Source of the DNA: Erythroxylum novogranatense
Taxonomy: Eukaryota; Streptophyta; Magnoliopsida; Malpighiales; Erythroxylaceae
Direction: 5' to 3'
Length of the DNA: 64,000 bases
Assembly (NCBI GenBank): GCA_029891385.1
Contig: CM057231.1
Coordinates: 68,774,990-68,838,989 of the forward strand
The position numbers were made by a program, and so were the translations under genes. The notes beneath the pieces were generated by a model. That model did no database searches. It was not told the origin of the DNA and worked only from the letters and a program-made list of their open reading frames with translations. The first letter of the stretch is position 1. Each line of letters begins with the position of its first letter. This document shows, one piece after another, positions 1-10,687 of this stretch.

Positions 1-2643
1 AATGCATATTTATGGCATAGAAAATTAGGACATGCACCATTGCCCCTAATTTCTAAAATTTCTAAAAATGATATTGTGAGGGGTTTGCCCAAGATAAAAT
101 TTGTTAAATATCATTTGTGTGAATCTTGTTTGAAGGGTAAACATGTTAGAGAATCATTCAAACCAAAGAAAGAAATTTGTACATCTAGAATTTTAGAACT
201 TGTTCATATGGATTTAATTGGACCATCAAGGCATGCTAGTCTAAGTGGTAAATTGTATGTACTTGTAATTGTAGATGATTTTTTCATATTTAATTGGGTG
301 AGATTTCTTGCTAATAAAAGTGATGCTTTCAACAAGTTTACTAAGTGGTGTAGGTTGGTACAAAATGAAAAGAACTTAACAATTGTTGCAATAAGAACCG
401 ACCATGGAGGAGAATTTGATTGTGAACCGTTTGAAAAACTTTGTGAAAAATATGGAATGGAGCACAATTTCTCAACACCAAGAACACCGAAACAAAACGG
501 TGTAGTAGAAAGAAAGAATCACTCACTTAAAGAGATGAGTAGAACGATGCTGAATGAATATAATCTTCCTAAAGCTTTTTGGGCGGAGGCAATCAATACC
601 GCGTGCTATGTGATAAATAGAGTGCACTTAAGACGAGACAAAAACAAGACACCATACGAGCTATGGAAAGGTAAGAAACCCAATATTTCTTATTTTCTTT
701 CTTTTGGTTGTAAAGTTTTTATTCATAATAATGGAAAGAACAATTTAGGAAAATTTGACTCAAAATCTGATGTTGGTGTGTTTCTTGGATATTCATTAAC
801 TAGTAAGACATTTAGAGTCTATAATAATAGAACTAGGAGTGTTGAAGAAAATATCCATGTTAAATTCGATGATATGATTTCACCCCCGAGGAAGGTTTGT
901 TTTGATGATGATGCAGGAAATATAGGAAATGAAGTTGAAGAAAAAGAACCCAATGATGAAGTAAAATTAAGTGAAGAAGATGATGTTCCTTTCATAAAAA
1001 CTTGGGCAAAGGCTAAGAATCATCCTATAGAGCAAGTTATTGGTAGCTTGAATGATGTTTTAAGAACTAGAAGGAATGCATATGAATACATTAGTAATTC
1101 AGCCTTCATCTCACTAATGGAACCCAAGAATATAAAAGAGGCTCTTGAAGATGAGAATTGGTTGTTGGCTATGCAAGAAGAATTAAACCAATTCAAGAGA
1201 AATAATGTATGGGATTTGGTAGCTCCACCAAAGGATAAGAACATTATTGGAGTCAAATGGGTGAATAGGATAAAGTATGATGAGAATGGTGAAGCAGTCA
1301 AAAATAAATCAAGGTTAGTAGCTCAAGGATTTTATTAAGAAGAAGGACTTAAATATAATGAGACATTTACACCAGTGGCACGATTAGAGGCAATCAGATT
1401 ATTATGTGCGTTTGCTTCACATAAAAGGATTAAGTTAAATCAAATGGACGTCAAAAGTGCATTTCTCAATGGCTACATCCAAGAGGAGGTATATGTCAAA
1501 CAACCACCTAGTTTTGAAGATCATGATCATCCGGATTATGTCTACAAACTCAAGAAGGCACTTTATGGATTAAAGCAAGCACCAAGGGCATAGTATGAAA
1601 GGTTAAGTAATTTTCTTACTCAAAATGGTTATATTATAGGTAAAGTTAATAACACTTTATTTATAAAGCATGTTAATCAAGATATGTTAATTTGCCAAAT
1701 ATATGTTGATGATATTGTTTTTAGTGCTACTAATGAGTATTTGTGTAAAGAATTTAGTGATTTGATGCAAAGCGAATTTGAAATGAGATGATGGGAGAAC
1801 TCAAGTTCTTTCTTGGACTGCAAATCAAGCAATTCAAAGATGGTATTTTCATTCATCAATCCAAATACACCAAAGAGCTTTTAAAGAAGTTCAAAATGGA
1901 AAGATGCAAAGTAGCAGCTACACCAATGGCATCAAATTTGGTCTTGAAAAAATCTGAACATGAAGAGGATGTTGATCAAAAACTCTATAGATGTATGATC
2001 GGCTCTCTTTTATATTTAACTGCTTCTAGACCAGATATAATGTTTTCTACGTGTTTATGTGCTAGATTTCAATCCTGTCCTAAAATTTCTCATTTGACTG
2101 TTTGCAAAAGAACTTTCAGATATTTGAGTGAAACTGTTAATCATGGTTTATATTATCCTTGTTGTGATTCTTTTGACTTGCATGCATATAGTGATGCTGA
2201 CTATGGTGGTTGTAGGATTGATAGAAAAAGTACTAGTGGTCTATGTCATTTCCTAGGTTCATCTTTGATTTCTTGGGCTAGTAAGAAACAAGTAAGTGTA
2301 GCTATTTCCACTGCTGAATCGGAATGTGTAGCAGCTGGAAGTGCAAGTGCCCTGGCTTAAACATCAATTGTTTGATTATGGTATAGTGGTTAAAAATATT
2401 CCTATTTATTGTGATAACACCAGTGCAATATGTTTGAGTAAAAATCCAATTCTGCATAGTAGAATAAAACATATTGAAATTAGACATCATTTTATTCGTG
2501 ATCATTGCTTAAAAGGTGATATTGTTTTGAAACATGTTTCTTCTAGTGATCAATTGGCAGATATCTTTACTAAACCCCTCAAAGAAGATGTTTTCGTAAA
2601 CATTAAACTAAAACTTGGTATGTGTGATTTAAATTCTTTTTGA
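1..2643 (+). pseudogene. copia pol remnant: integrase, reverse transcriptase, RNase H
   Basis: The frame is open from base 1. The window starts in the GAG-pre-integrase zinc region (WHRKLGH, then CESC). The integrase core follows, with Asp in HMDLIGP, Asp in RTDHGGEF and Glu in NGVVERKN. RT starts near 1200 and contains the YVDD box near 1700. RNase H (SDADYGG, later YCDNTSA) ends with a stop at 2641-2643. The reading is broken by a TAA at 1336-1338, a TAG at 1591-1593, a one-base loss near 1783 and another frame change near 2345. Both stops fit single C-to-T or G-to-A changes in codons that are conserved in the family. The copy is therefore dead. The clade assignment (SIRE-like) rests on remembered motif wording and is less certain than the copia call. 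Confidence 0.88.
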
Positions 2644-3178
2644 TTGTATTGATCCGAATACACTATTACATCAACATGGTCATATTTTTATGCAAATTAG
2701 CAATACCATCGGAGATACATCTTCATGACTTATATTTAGGCTATAAGGTGATTCATTTGATCTTAGAATATTTTTTTTCCAGTAGAAAAATTGGAGTTTC
2801 AGTCTACTGCTGTTTAGGAATGAGAAAAGTTATTGGCATAATCGACTAATGTTCTAAGACAGAAGAAAAATTAAAAGATAAGTCGACTTATGTATACAAG
2901 GGTTCTTTAAAAACCCATTCTCCCTTTCATTCTCCGAAAACTTCATTTCTCTAACCTCTAAAATTCCTTTCTTCAAGTCGACTTATACTTTCAAATCTCT
3001 TCAAATATTCACTACCCATCATCAATCGACTACCATAGACACAAAACCCATTCCTTATTTCATCCAATCATCCTTCATTTTGTGAACCCCTCTTCACGAA
3101 ATATAAAACCCTAATCTCTTCATTCACGGTTTTTGTCTAAAATCTCTTTTTCTCCAAAAATCCATCGAATCTTATACC
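2644..3178 (+). other. copia pol-to-env-like spacer, no gene seen
   Basis: This is AT-rich sequence between the pol stop and the next ATG. It carries four copies of a GTCGACTTA/ATCGACTA-like word (about 2842, 2881, 2977 and 3025). The last 200 bases look like a pyrimidine-rich leader running up to the ATG at 3179. No coding sequence is recognised. Confidence 0.4.
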
Positions 3179-3388
3179 ATGGCACCAAGAAAATCAAGTG
3201 GCAAAGGCAAACAAGCAACCCCGTCACAAGGTCCTAGAGTTCGTGGCTCTTCTTCAAGGGGAGGTGTAGAGAGAGAAAACGAGGAGGTTGAGACTCAATT
3301 TGTCTCCAAGGAAGCTCAGAATCTATACAATAAGGCACCTTTTAATGTTGGACCCCACACCCCACCCGTAGGTGTTTGTGGATTATAA
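3179..3388 (+). pseudogene. N-terminal fragment of an env-like retrotransposon ORF
   Basis: The ORF opens with a basic, Ser/Gly-rich N-terminus (MAPRKSSGKGKQ) and then reads FVSKEAQNLYN. That wording resembles the start of the env-like or 'plant transposon protein' ORFs found after pol in SIRE-type and Athila-type elements. Only about 54 residues look related. After roughly base 3340 the translation enters a different, palindrome-rich repeat and stops at 3386-3388. The normal ORF is several hundred residues long, so this copy is a truncated remnant. The function of the full-length product is not established. Confidence 0.45.
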
Positions 3389-3626
3389 CTCGGTGTGTGT
3401 TTACGGGTTATACCGCGGCATCCAACCTTAATCAGTATTGTCCTCTTTGGGAATCGAACTTGCGACCCCTCAAGGTTTTGTTGTTTCTAAGAACACGCCT
3501 CTTTGTGTTCGAGTTTTGACTCACGCAAGTGCCAAAGAGGACAATACCTGGAGTGATGGCGGTAGAGGCTGGGCTCTACATAAAAAGGCGCCTTTTTAAT
3601 GTAGAACCCGGCCTCTACATTAAAAA
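3330..3626. repeat. Palindrome-rich short non-autonomous repeat
   Basis: The block has no coding sequence but strong inverted symmetry. The 15-bp arms TATTGTCCTCTTTGG (3436-3450) and their exact inverse (3532-3546) enclose 81 bp. A perfect 16-bp palindrome AAAAAGGCGCCTTTTT (3582-3597) is flanked by 19-bp inverted arms (3563-3581 and 3599-3617) with two mismatches. The left edge (about 3332-3368) reads like a diverged inverse of the 3563-3595 stretch, so the unit may have long terminal inverted repeats. It could be a MITE or a TRIM fragment. The class is not settled. Confidence 0.4.
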
Positions 3627-6242
3627 AATCTAACGGCACCAAAATTACTCAATTCGGGTCTCTATAGGTCCAAAAATAAATAAAACAGTGACCAAAGAAT
3701 CATTACCCGGACCCACGTCAATTTCCCATCCAAAAATTCCCAATTTCTAAAAAGAATGAAATTCAATGTTTCACGAATCTGATGCCTCAAGAATCAGGTC
3801 AATCGGATGTCGGACGGAAAAGTTATAAATAAAAGAAGGAAAATATACACATCCTAGTCAACTAGTCAGGGGTTGTAGTCGACTAGTGCAGGTTGAAGTC
3901 GACTAGAAACTTTATTCTTTCTTTTTGCCGACATCCCAACTTTCACAATGCATAACTCCTTGCTCCGAACTCCACATTGGACAAACTTGGTGTCTATTTT
4001 ATAGAGAAAAAAGAGCTCTACAAGTTTTATGAAGGACACAAAAATTAATTTCACCTCTATGGGTACAAAAATACACTCAAAGTTACTGCCTTCACAATGC
4101 CTCTCAAAACAGTGCAACATTTTGTCAAAACAGTGCAACAGTTTATAAAATCCATAACTTCTCATTCCCTTTGTTAAAAATCACAATATTTATTCCAAAT
4201 GAAATATAAGAATGTGAGCTACAACTTTCATAACAACATGAAATCAAATTCAATCGCTAAGTAGGTCAAACAATTCAATGAATGATTCTACCCACTGAAA
4301 ACGCCTGAACTAAATAGCAATGTTATAAAAAGCATAACTTCTTGCACAGATGTCACAAAATTGCATACTTTATACCTATGAAAAGATAAAACAGAATACT
4401 AAACTTCTAATGAAGGCCTTAACAGTCAATTCCACCTCTAACAAACCCAAAACTGTCTTGCAAGAGGCTTTCCTGATCACTAGTCAATGACCTAACTTAG
4501 GTCCAGTCTTTGAAAATTCATAACTCCCAATTCTGACATCCAAAAATAGTATAGTATATCTCATTTTCAAGATAGTTACTTCCTATACAACTTTTCAGAA
4601 GATCACTTGAACCAATTCAAATCACAGAAATCTCTAAATTTGTTTCCAATCACAATACTCACAAAACCTACACTTCTGGTTAGGTTTCACCACAATGCAC
4701 ATAGTCAGTCATTAGTTAACAGTTCATAACTCCCAACGTACATATCGAAAAATTGCAAAATCAGTGGAAATGGAAAGCTAACAAGATAGGCTTCAACTTT
4801 CATTAAGACCATTTTCACCAATTCCTCATAAACCAACCTAGAAAAATTCATCAAAGTTTTAGATCATCAAGCTCAGTTACTGTTCATACTGCACCTATAC
4901 ATCACTTTCAAAGCAAGATTCAACACTCTTCTAATCAAAATTGGACAGTGCTCCCTTCACAACAATTGTAGACAAATGTCTCAATTTTAAGTCAAAACAA
5001 GCCTCACCTCATTTTCTCAACCACAAAAAGAGCTATGATCAAAACATTGCAATAGGTTCAAAATCAATTTTCCAGCTTTCATCATCAACTTAAATCCTAT
5101 CACTTCTAATACCAATTCCACATGCATAAGCATCCTAATCACACAAGAATTGAGCCAATAGGTCATCAAGACCTTCACTTCAACATAGATCCATAATTTT
5201 CAGCATCCATCATAAATTAATTGCCTTTAAGTCTTAACCATTTAACATTACTAAAACCACTTCAAAATACATAATTCACACACTAATTATCTTAACCTAT
5301 TTATGTCTTACACAAACATACCCAACAATTCAACCCATATGTTTCATGACATTCATGTCTCATCAATCATAATTAATATACATTAACTTCCACTCCATGC
5401 ATCTAACCACTACTATTTCAAGAGTACAATTAAATCCTTACCAATTAAGCTTCAAATCTTCACTTCTCCAACTACTATACTTTCTCACTTCTCATCATCA
5501 TGCCAAGAGAGAAAGTTTATCCTAAACCCTTTTAGGTGAGTTAATAGAAGAGAGAACAAAGTGGAAGGAGGAGGAGGAGCTAAGCAATTGTAACTAGGAA
5601 ACTTGAAGAAAAATCAAATGGAGAAGAAGAAAGGATGAAGCTTCGGGTGAATGAACAAAGCAAATGAAAATCCTCTTTTCATTCTTCCCATTTAAAGTGA
5701 GTCACCAAAAATGCAAGCCAACCATTAATGGTTTAGGACACTTGGCATATTTAAGAAAAAGACAAGCTAGGAAAAAGACAAAAATAACATTTAATGAGAT
5801 TAAACCCTAATGACATGAATATTTGACCTGTTCAATTCCAATGGCCTCAATTTCAATCCCAAAATCATATACCCAATATTGTAGTGCCATTGGACAGAAA
5901 TTTTTATACCGAAAATCAACCGTTTCGCCACTTGGCGATTTTTTTCCGGTCCAGGAATTTTCTCCGGAAAAGTCCAGAAAAATTTCTAAAATTTCCTTAA
6001 AATATAAAACACACAAAAATTCACTCCAATAAATTTTTCAAACACAATTTCCACATTATTCACAATAAAATTCCGTTTAGGCCCAAATACCGGGAAATAT
6101 CATGAATGCATGTACAGTTATTTTTCATGTGCAAAAATTCACTGTTCACAAATACCAGTATGCATGAAAATGCCAAATCAGTCCTAATCACTCATCCCGA
6201 CCAAATTACTATTTTACCCTTCCGTCGAGGTGGGATGTTACA
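3627..6242 (-). repeat. 3' LTR (truncated) of the LARD-like element
   Basis: This 2.6-kb block matches 20570-23212 almost base for base by eye. Its U3 end (minus-strand TGTAACATCCCACC) is at 6242, next to a purine tract. The low end at about 3627 abuts the palindrome-rich repeat, and the remaining U5-side 1.5 kb seen in the other LTR is absent. CATAACT-type anchors of a phrase repeated about every 180-206 bp occur at 3951, 4153, 4333, 4519 and 4725. A GTCGACTAGT-like island lies at 3855-3905, immediately before the first anchor. Confidence 0.85.
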
Positions 6243-6257
6243 ACTCCCCCCTCCTAA
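6243..6257 (-). other. Polypurine tract of the LARD-like element
   Basis: On the minus strand this reads TTAGGAGGGGGGAGT, directly followed by the LTR start TGTAACATCC. A PPT in this place primes plus-strand DNA synthesis and fixes the element's orientation. The flanking AATTTCGCGGACGAAATTT is the same kind of sequence that ends pol in the Tekay copy at 12840. Confidence 0.75.
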
Positions 6258-9200
6258 TAAAAATTTCGTCCGCGAAATTCTCAGTCGATGGTTCCATATG
6301 GTAGACACTGATCAGTGGTCATATGTCCCTACATGTCCCATACACTTCATCAATCAATGACTCATTTTCCGAAAGATCATAATAAATAGACTTAATGAGT
6401 CGTTCAGTCACGTATTTGGCTATCTCAACTATCTTAGTTTATTTCGGAGTAGATCATTATTTTCGACCCTATGCACTTATCACGTTTTATCGAGCCTTTT
6501 TCACTAGTAACATGCAGCCTAATTCATGCTCCTTTGATACCCTTTTTGCCAATTCTGAGTACACCTTACCAAGGTGATACTTACAATAAAACCCTTCATC
6601 TCGTCTTTGCCACTCCCCTTTCCTTTGGTACTAACATAGTGACACCTATGCCTATTTTGCTACAACCAGTGTTAATTCACCTAACCCATTTAGCCTATAT
6701 ATCTCATTGACTCTTAGCTCCGATTCATCTCTCCTTTGACAATTCACTGTTCTTTAGTGTTCACGCACTCTATTCGTATATGCATTTTACTATATTTCAT
6801 TTGTCCGATCCGGTTCCACCTCATCTAACTCATTCAGTTTTTCTCAGTCACTTTCCTTCGTCTCACTCATCACCAGTATCTCAAATAGATTTTGGTCTTT
6901 AACTATTATTAGGCACTTTTCAGTTTAATGCAAAAATGTACAATCCCTTATTGTGATCACCATCGTTATACCTATAGTCACTCAGAGCTATATACCAAGC
7001 TCATATTCCTATGAATTCCAAAACCTTTAAGCACTCCCCACTGTAAGGAATTCGAACATATAATCACAGAGTCCTATATCCTTCGTAGCTAAAATACACT
7101 TTTAGCATATTCCTACTAGGATGTCTAGCTTCGATCATTACTTATGCTTTTCTAACAATTCCTTTGCTCAAATCACTTTTGTCGGGTACACATACTTCTT
7201 CATTAAATCACCAAATATCGTTCTTCCGATTTCACTCGAAAGATCAGATTCATTATGGGACTCACCATTTTGACTCCTGACCTCTTAAACTCTCTTACAT
7301 CTTTCTAGTAGAGGTGAATCTAAACCTTCAATACACTAGTAACATCTCAGTTTACCCCATCTTCTGCTTGACATTTTACACTCTTTATTTTCCTAGATTT
7401 GGAAACCCAATATCTACATTCGTTCTGTTTACTTCAGTATTGTCTGTTCACTGTTTTAGACTACACTCTACCTTTACCAGTAGAGTATTGATTTGTGCAT
7501 GCCTTTCAAACTCAATAATGTTCTCGAAATTACACACTTTATGCATTATAGGAATGCCTTAGCATATCTAAGGTCTCCAAAGCTTCGAACAATTTCTATC
7601 ATAGCACCAATACCACTTAGTGAAACTTCAGTATACACTGCCCAATCTCCAAAGGATATACTTATCATCAGTGTTAAATTTCTCCATGTTTCATCTCATT
7701 TATGATCATAGTCTCCAATTGATACCATTATTTACCATGCATATATCTCTATTGGGTTCTTCTTATCTTCAATGACATCACTCAATTTTGTTTTCATTGA
7801 GTCTACAATTGCTTTATTTGCGATCCCTTAATGAAAGTGACATTACCTCACGTCATTTTCAGTTTCCCCTTAGGACTTCTTGTCTCTATTTCTCTTTTCA
7901 TTTAATTTTTTTCAGTCACATCGACATATGCCAATGCCTATTCATTCATACTCGTACCTACATACATTCCATTTCATTGAGTATTTCACTTTGTGGGTTG
8001 GTATTATTTTTCTTAGCTTCAATTTAGATCTCCCTTTGCATCAAATCTTATGGAGACCGATTTTCTTCACATTGCAATAAATCCACTCACGTAGTTGAAT
8101 CCTCTACATTACTTGTACACACAATGCATATAACCTCGATAGTATATTCCACTTGTTATGCCCGAATCTCCTCTGAAACATGACTCCATTTCACTTTTGA
8201 TTTAGTACATACTTATTTTCGATTTGATCCTATCAAGACCGCTATTAACTTGAATCGTCTGTTCATCTTAACTCAATTTCGTGCTACAATCGCCGATTCA
8301 ATTCACGAAATTCTCATCAACCAACTATTTTCTACAATTGCTTTTCAATCGTTTAATCGTTCGTAGTATCTCGCAAGGATCAATTTCAACTATACTTGTT
8401 GTCTCCAATTTTATGCCATAACCTGAATGCATAACTTGAATGATCGGAACATCCTTTGCACTAAGGTTCTGTGAGGCACTAAACAATTTCTTTGACACTT
8501 CCACTTGGTATATACATCACCAAAATCATTTCATCTCATCCGGGGACCAATTAGTAGCTTATACTACTAAGGATTCTACAAAACTCTTTTTCGTTTGTGC
8601 CAATCCTCAAACAGAGGAATTATTTCATAATCGTGTCTTTCTTCTTTCCTCGAATTCTTCACGTACGTTACATCATTTGAGATTTTAATTTCCTCCAGAA
8701 CGAGCACTATCAATTATGATCCTTGCACTATAGGAACTATGATTAGCACTTAGTCAATAAATCACCGATCGTTTCCTCTACTATTTTCACGTATACTTTT
8801 CACATAAGCTCAATTGTTTCACCAATCATGGTGAACTCACTATCCAATGTATACTCACAAAGGTGAACCAACCCAAACGCGACAATTCGTTTCATATATC
8901 CACTTGTCATTAAATTTCATTTCACACCGCTTTATTCCCATAATAAAACATAATTCTTATGTCAATAAGTCATACAACCATTTTAAGTTCAAGCTTGACC
9001 TTTCGAGGTCATGCCAACCTGGCGTATACACTTTAATCTCATTATTGCTAATTAGCTCTTTATCTTTCCTCAAACAATCCATGATAAGATATTCACATTT
9101 ATATCACATTCGAAGACATATCACCAAAACACAACAAACTATTACATTGATACAAATACACTGCATCTTTATCTGTTTATCCAGCCATTTACCATTTCTT

Positions 9201-10114
9201 TTTCCCTTAGAAATATATATATATATATATATATATATTCAACCACTCAAAATTTCGATGTGCAATCAGAGGGAATTGCCGATCTAAATTTTCCCTAATA
9301 TCCCCTTATACTTGATTCTGGACTCTTAGCACAAGATTAGCATAACCATTTTGGTCCCAAACTCATGCGCCATGATCATAAGCTGCTTCACGAGTCCATT
9401 TCAGTTCATCATCATGCGCTTTAGTCTCACCATTTCTACTTCTTCCTAACCTTAGAATCACTTCGCTCTTTTGTTTAAAAGTAGACCGTTACGGTACAAT
9501 ATTGATGTCATTACAATCTCGCTATCATCATCTATGATATCCACTAACACAAATGTAGTGAATCCATATCTGCCTGATCGGACCATATACTTTTTGCTCA
9601 TTTCCAATTGTTCCCATTTCTTCGCATATACAAATCAACACTCTCATTACCTCATCATCTCGAACTTTGAATCTCACATAGGCATACTTTAACCGATATG
9701 TTTCGCATATCCACAGTGGACCTTTCCAAGCTATAGAACTTTTTGTTTTCTTTCGCCGTAATATTACCACTTTAAATCCCCCGATTCATTTTGATATCAT
9801 TTCTTTCCTCAATCAGCCCATGCCAACGTAGTCATACTTATATCACAATCAAAGGGTCATAACCATAGTACACTATAGCTATCCTTATCCATTTTTTTTC
9901 CTTTTTCCCATTCCTAATTGCTTATACACTTTCGTGGGCTCACATTCTGATACATTCTCACTTTTCTCACACTTAATCACTTAACACAAGTTCACACGTA
10001 GGATTTATACTGTGCGACTCGATTAGGGATCGATTGCCACGATGCTGCAACGACAAGACTCAAATGCATGCAACTTAACCTATGTTTGGATCGTGCCTGA
10101 TAAATTGCATTTAC
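6258..10114 (-). other. Non-coding internal region of the LARD-like element
   Basis: These 3.9 kb contain only short scattered ORFs with no recognisable retroelement motifs on either strand: no zinc knuckle, no YVDD/FIDD box and no DDE pattern. An (AT)n microsatellite lies at about 9211-9238. No gene is seen. The absence of coding sequence alongside an intact PBS and PPT is the basis for the LARD-like label. It could instead be a coding region decayed beyond recognition. Confidence 0.55.
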
Positions 10115-10126
10115 GGCTCGATACCA
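10115..10126 (-). other. Primer binding site-like sequence of the LARD-like element
   Basis: The minus strand reads TGGTATCGAGCC, one base short of the usual initiator-Met tRNA complement TGGTATCAGAGCC. It lies 6 nt inside the LTR boundary at 10133, where the plus strand begins TGTAACACCCC. This places the start of reverse transcription and shows that 10133 is the U5 end of the 5' LTR. Confidence 0.65.
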
Positions 10127-10132
10127 CCTAAA

Positions 10133-10687
10133 TGTAACACCCCACTCCAGTGACCCAACCCGACATCGATAGTGATATCTGGATCCTTGCCCGGCGAGGT
10201 AGCGTACATCACTCGATAAACTCAAGATCAATTTTTTTTTTGCAAACATTCATACACACAAAAACAGTAGACAATTGAGCCCGCGTTAATTTGTATGCCA
10301 TTCCAGTCATTCCCAATCATTACAAACATTCAACAATAATTTAAAATAGCCATTTAATGTATACCAATCTATAACCAAATTGGGCCCGCTTATAAATACA
10401 AAGTAATAATTTACGAGCTTATGATATACAATTTATGAATAACGGGAGGATGACACTAATGCAGGCGTGGATTGATCCGACCTCTATTCTTCATTTGAAT
10501 CTTTGAGACATACTCCCGTGAACCTAACGGGGTATTCTTGAGTCTGAAAAATATTTGCAAATTTTGGGTGAGTTTTGCGAACTCGGTGAGAACCATCATC
10601 GATGGTTCACCCAATTCATGCATCACTTAATCACGTCACAGTAATAACACGGCACACAAGCAATCAGAGTTTAGTTTGCAATAATAC
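10133..10687 (-). repeat. 5' LTR of the LARD-like element, U5-side piece
   Basis: This is the U5-side 555 bp of the 5' LTR, cut off from the rest by the Tekay insertion at 10688. It has TG at its outer end beside a PBS. Its continuation is at 19630. The last five bases (AATAC, 10683-10687) are the left target duplication of the inserted element. Confidence 0.7.

Larger units (their letters stand above)
1..3340 (+). mobile_element. Ty1/copia element, SIRE/Maximus-like, 3' part only
   Basis: The window opens inside a copia polyprotein. Domain order is integrase, then reverse transcriptase, then RNase H, which is the copia order. The pol end is followed by about 540 bp of untranslated sequence and then the start of a second ORF, as in SIRE-type elements that carry an env-like gene after pol. 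The 5' LTR and gag lie outside the window. No 3' LTR can be placed here. The right edge near 3330-3340 is where the second ORF loses its reading and a palindrome-rich repeat starts. AGTCGACTTA-like words recur at about 2880-3035. Confidence 0.8.

Noticed and set aside
5807..6032. Overlapping frames on both strands near 5.8-6.0 kb
   Set aside because: They lie inside an LTR, and the second LTR copy (22790-23010) disrupts them.
7314..9290. Several short frames of 70-146 codons in the interior of the LARD-like element
   Set aside because: They share no family motifs, have hydrophobic or low-complexity composition and are not arranged like genes. They are best read as chance frames in AT-rich DNA.
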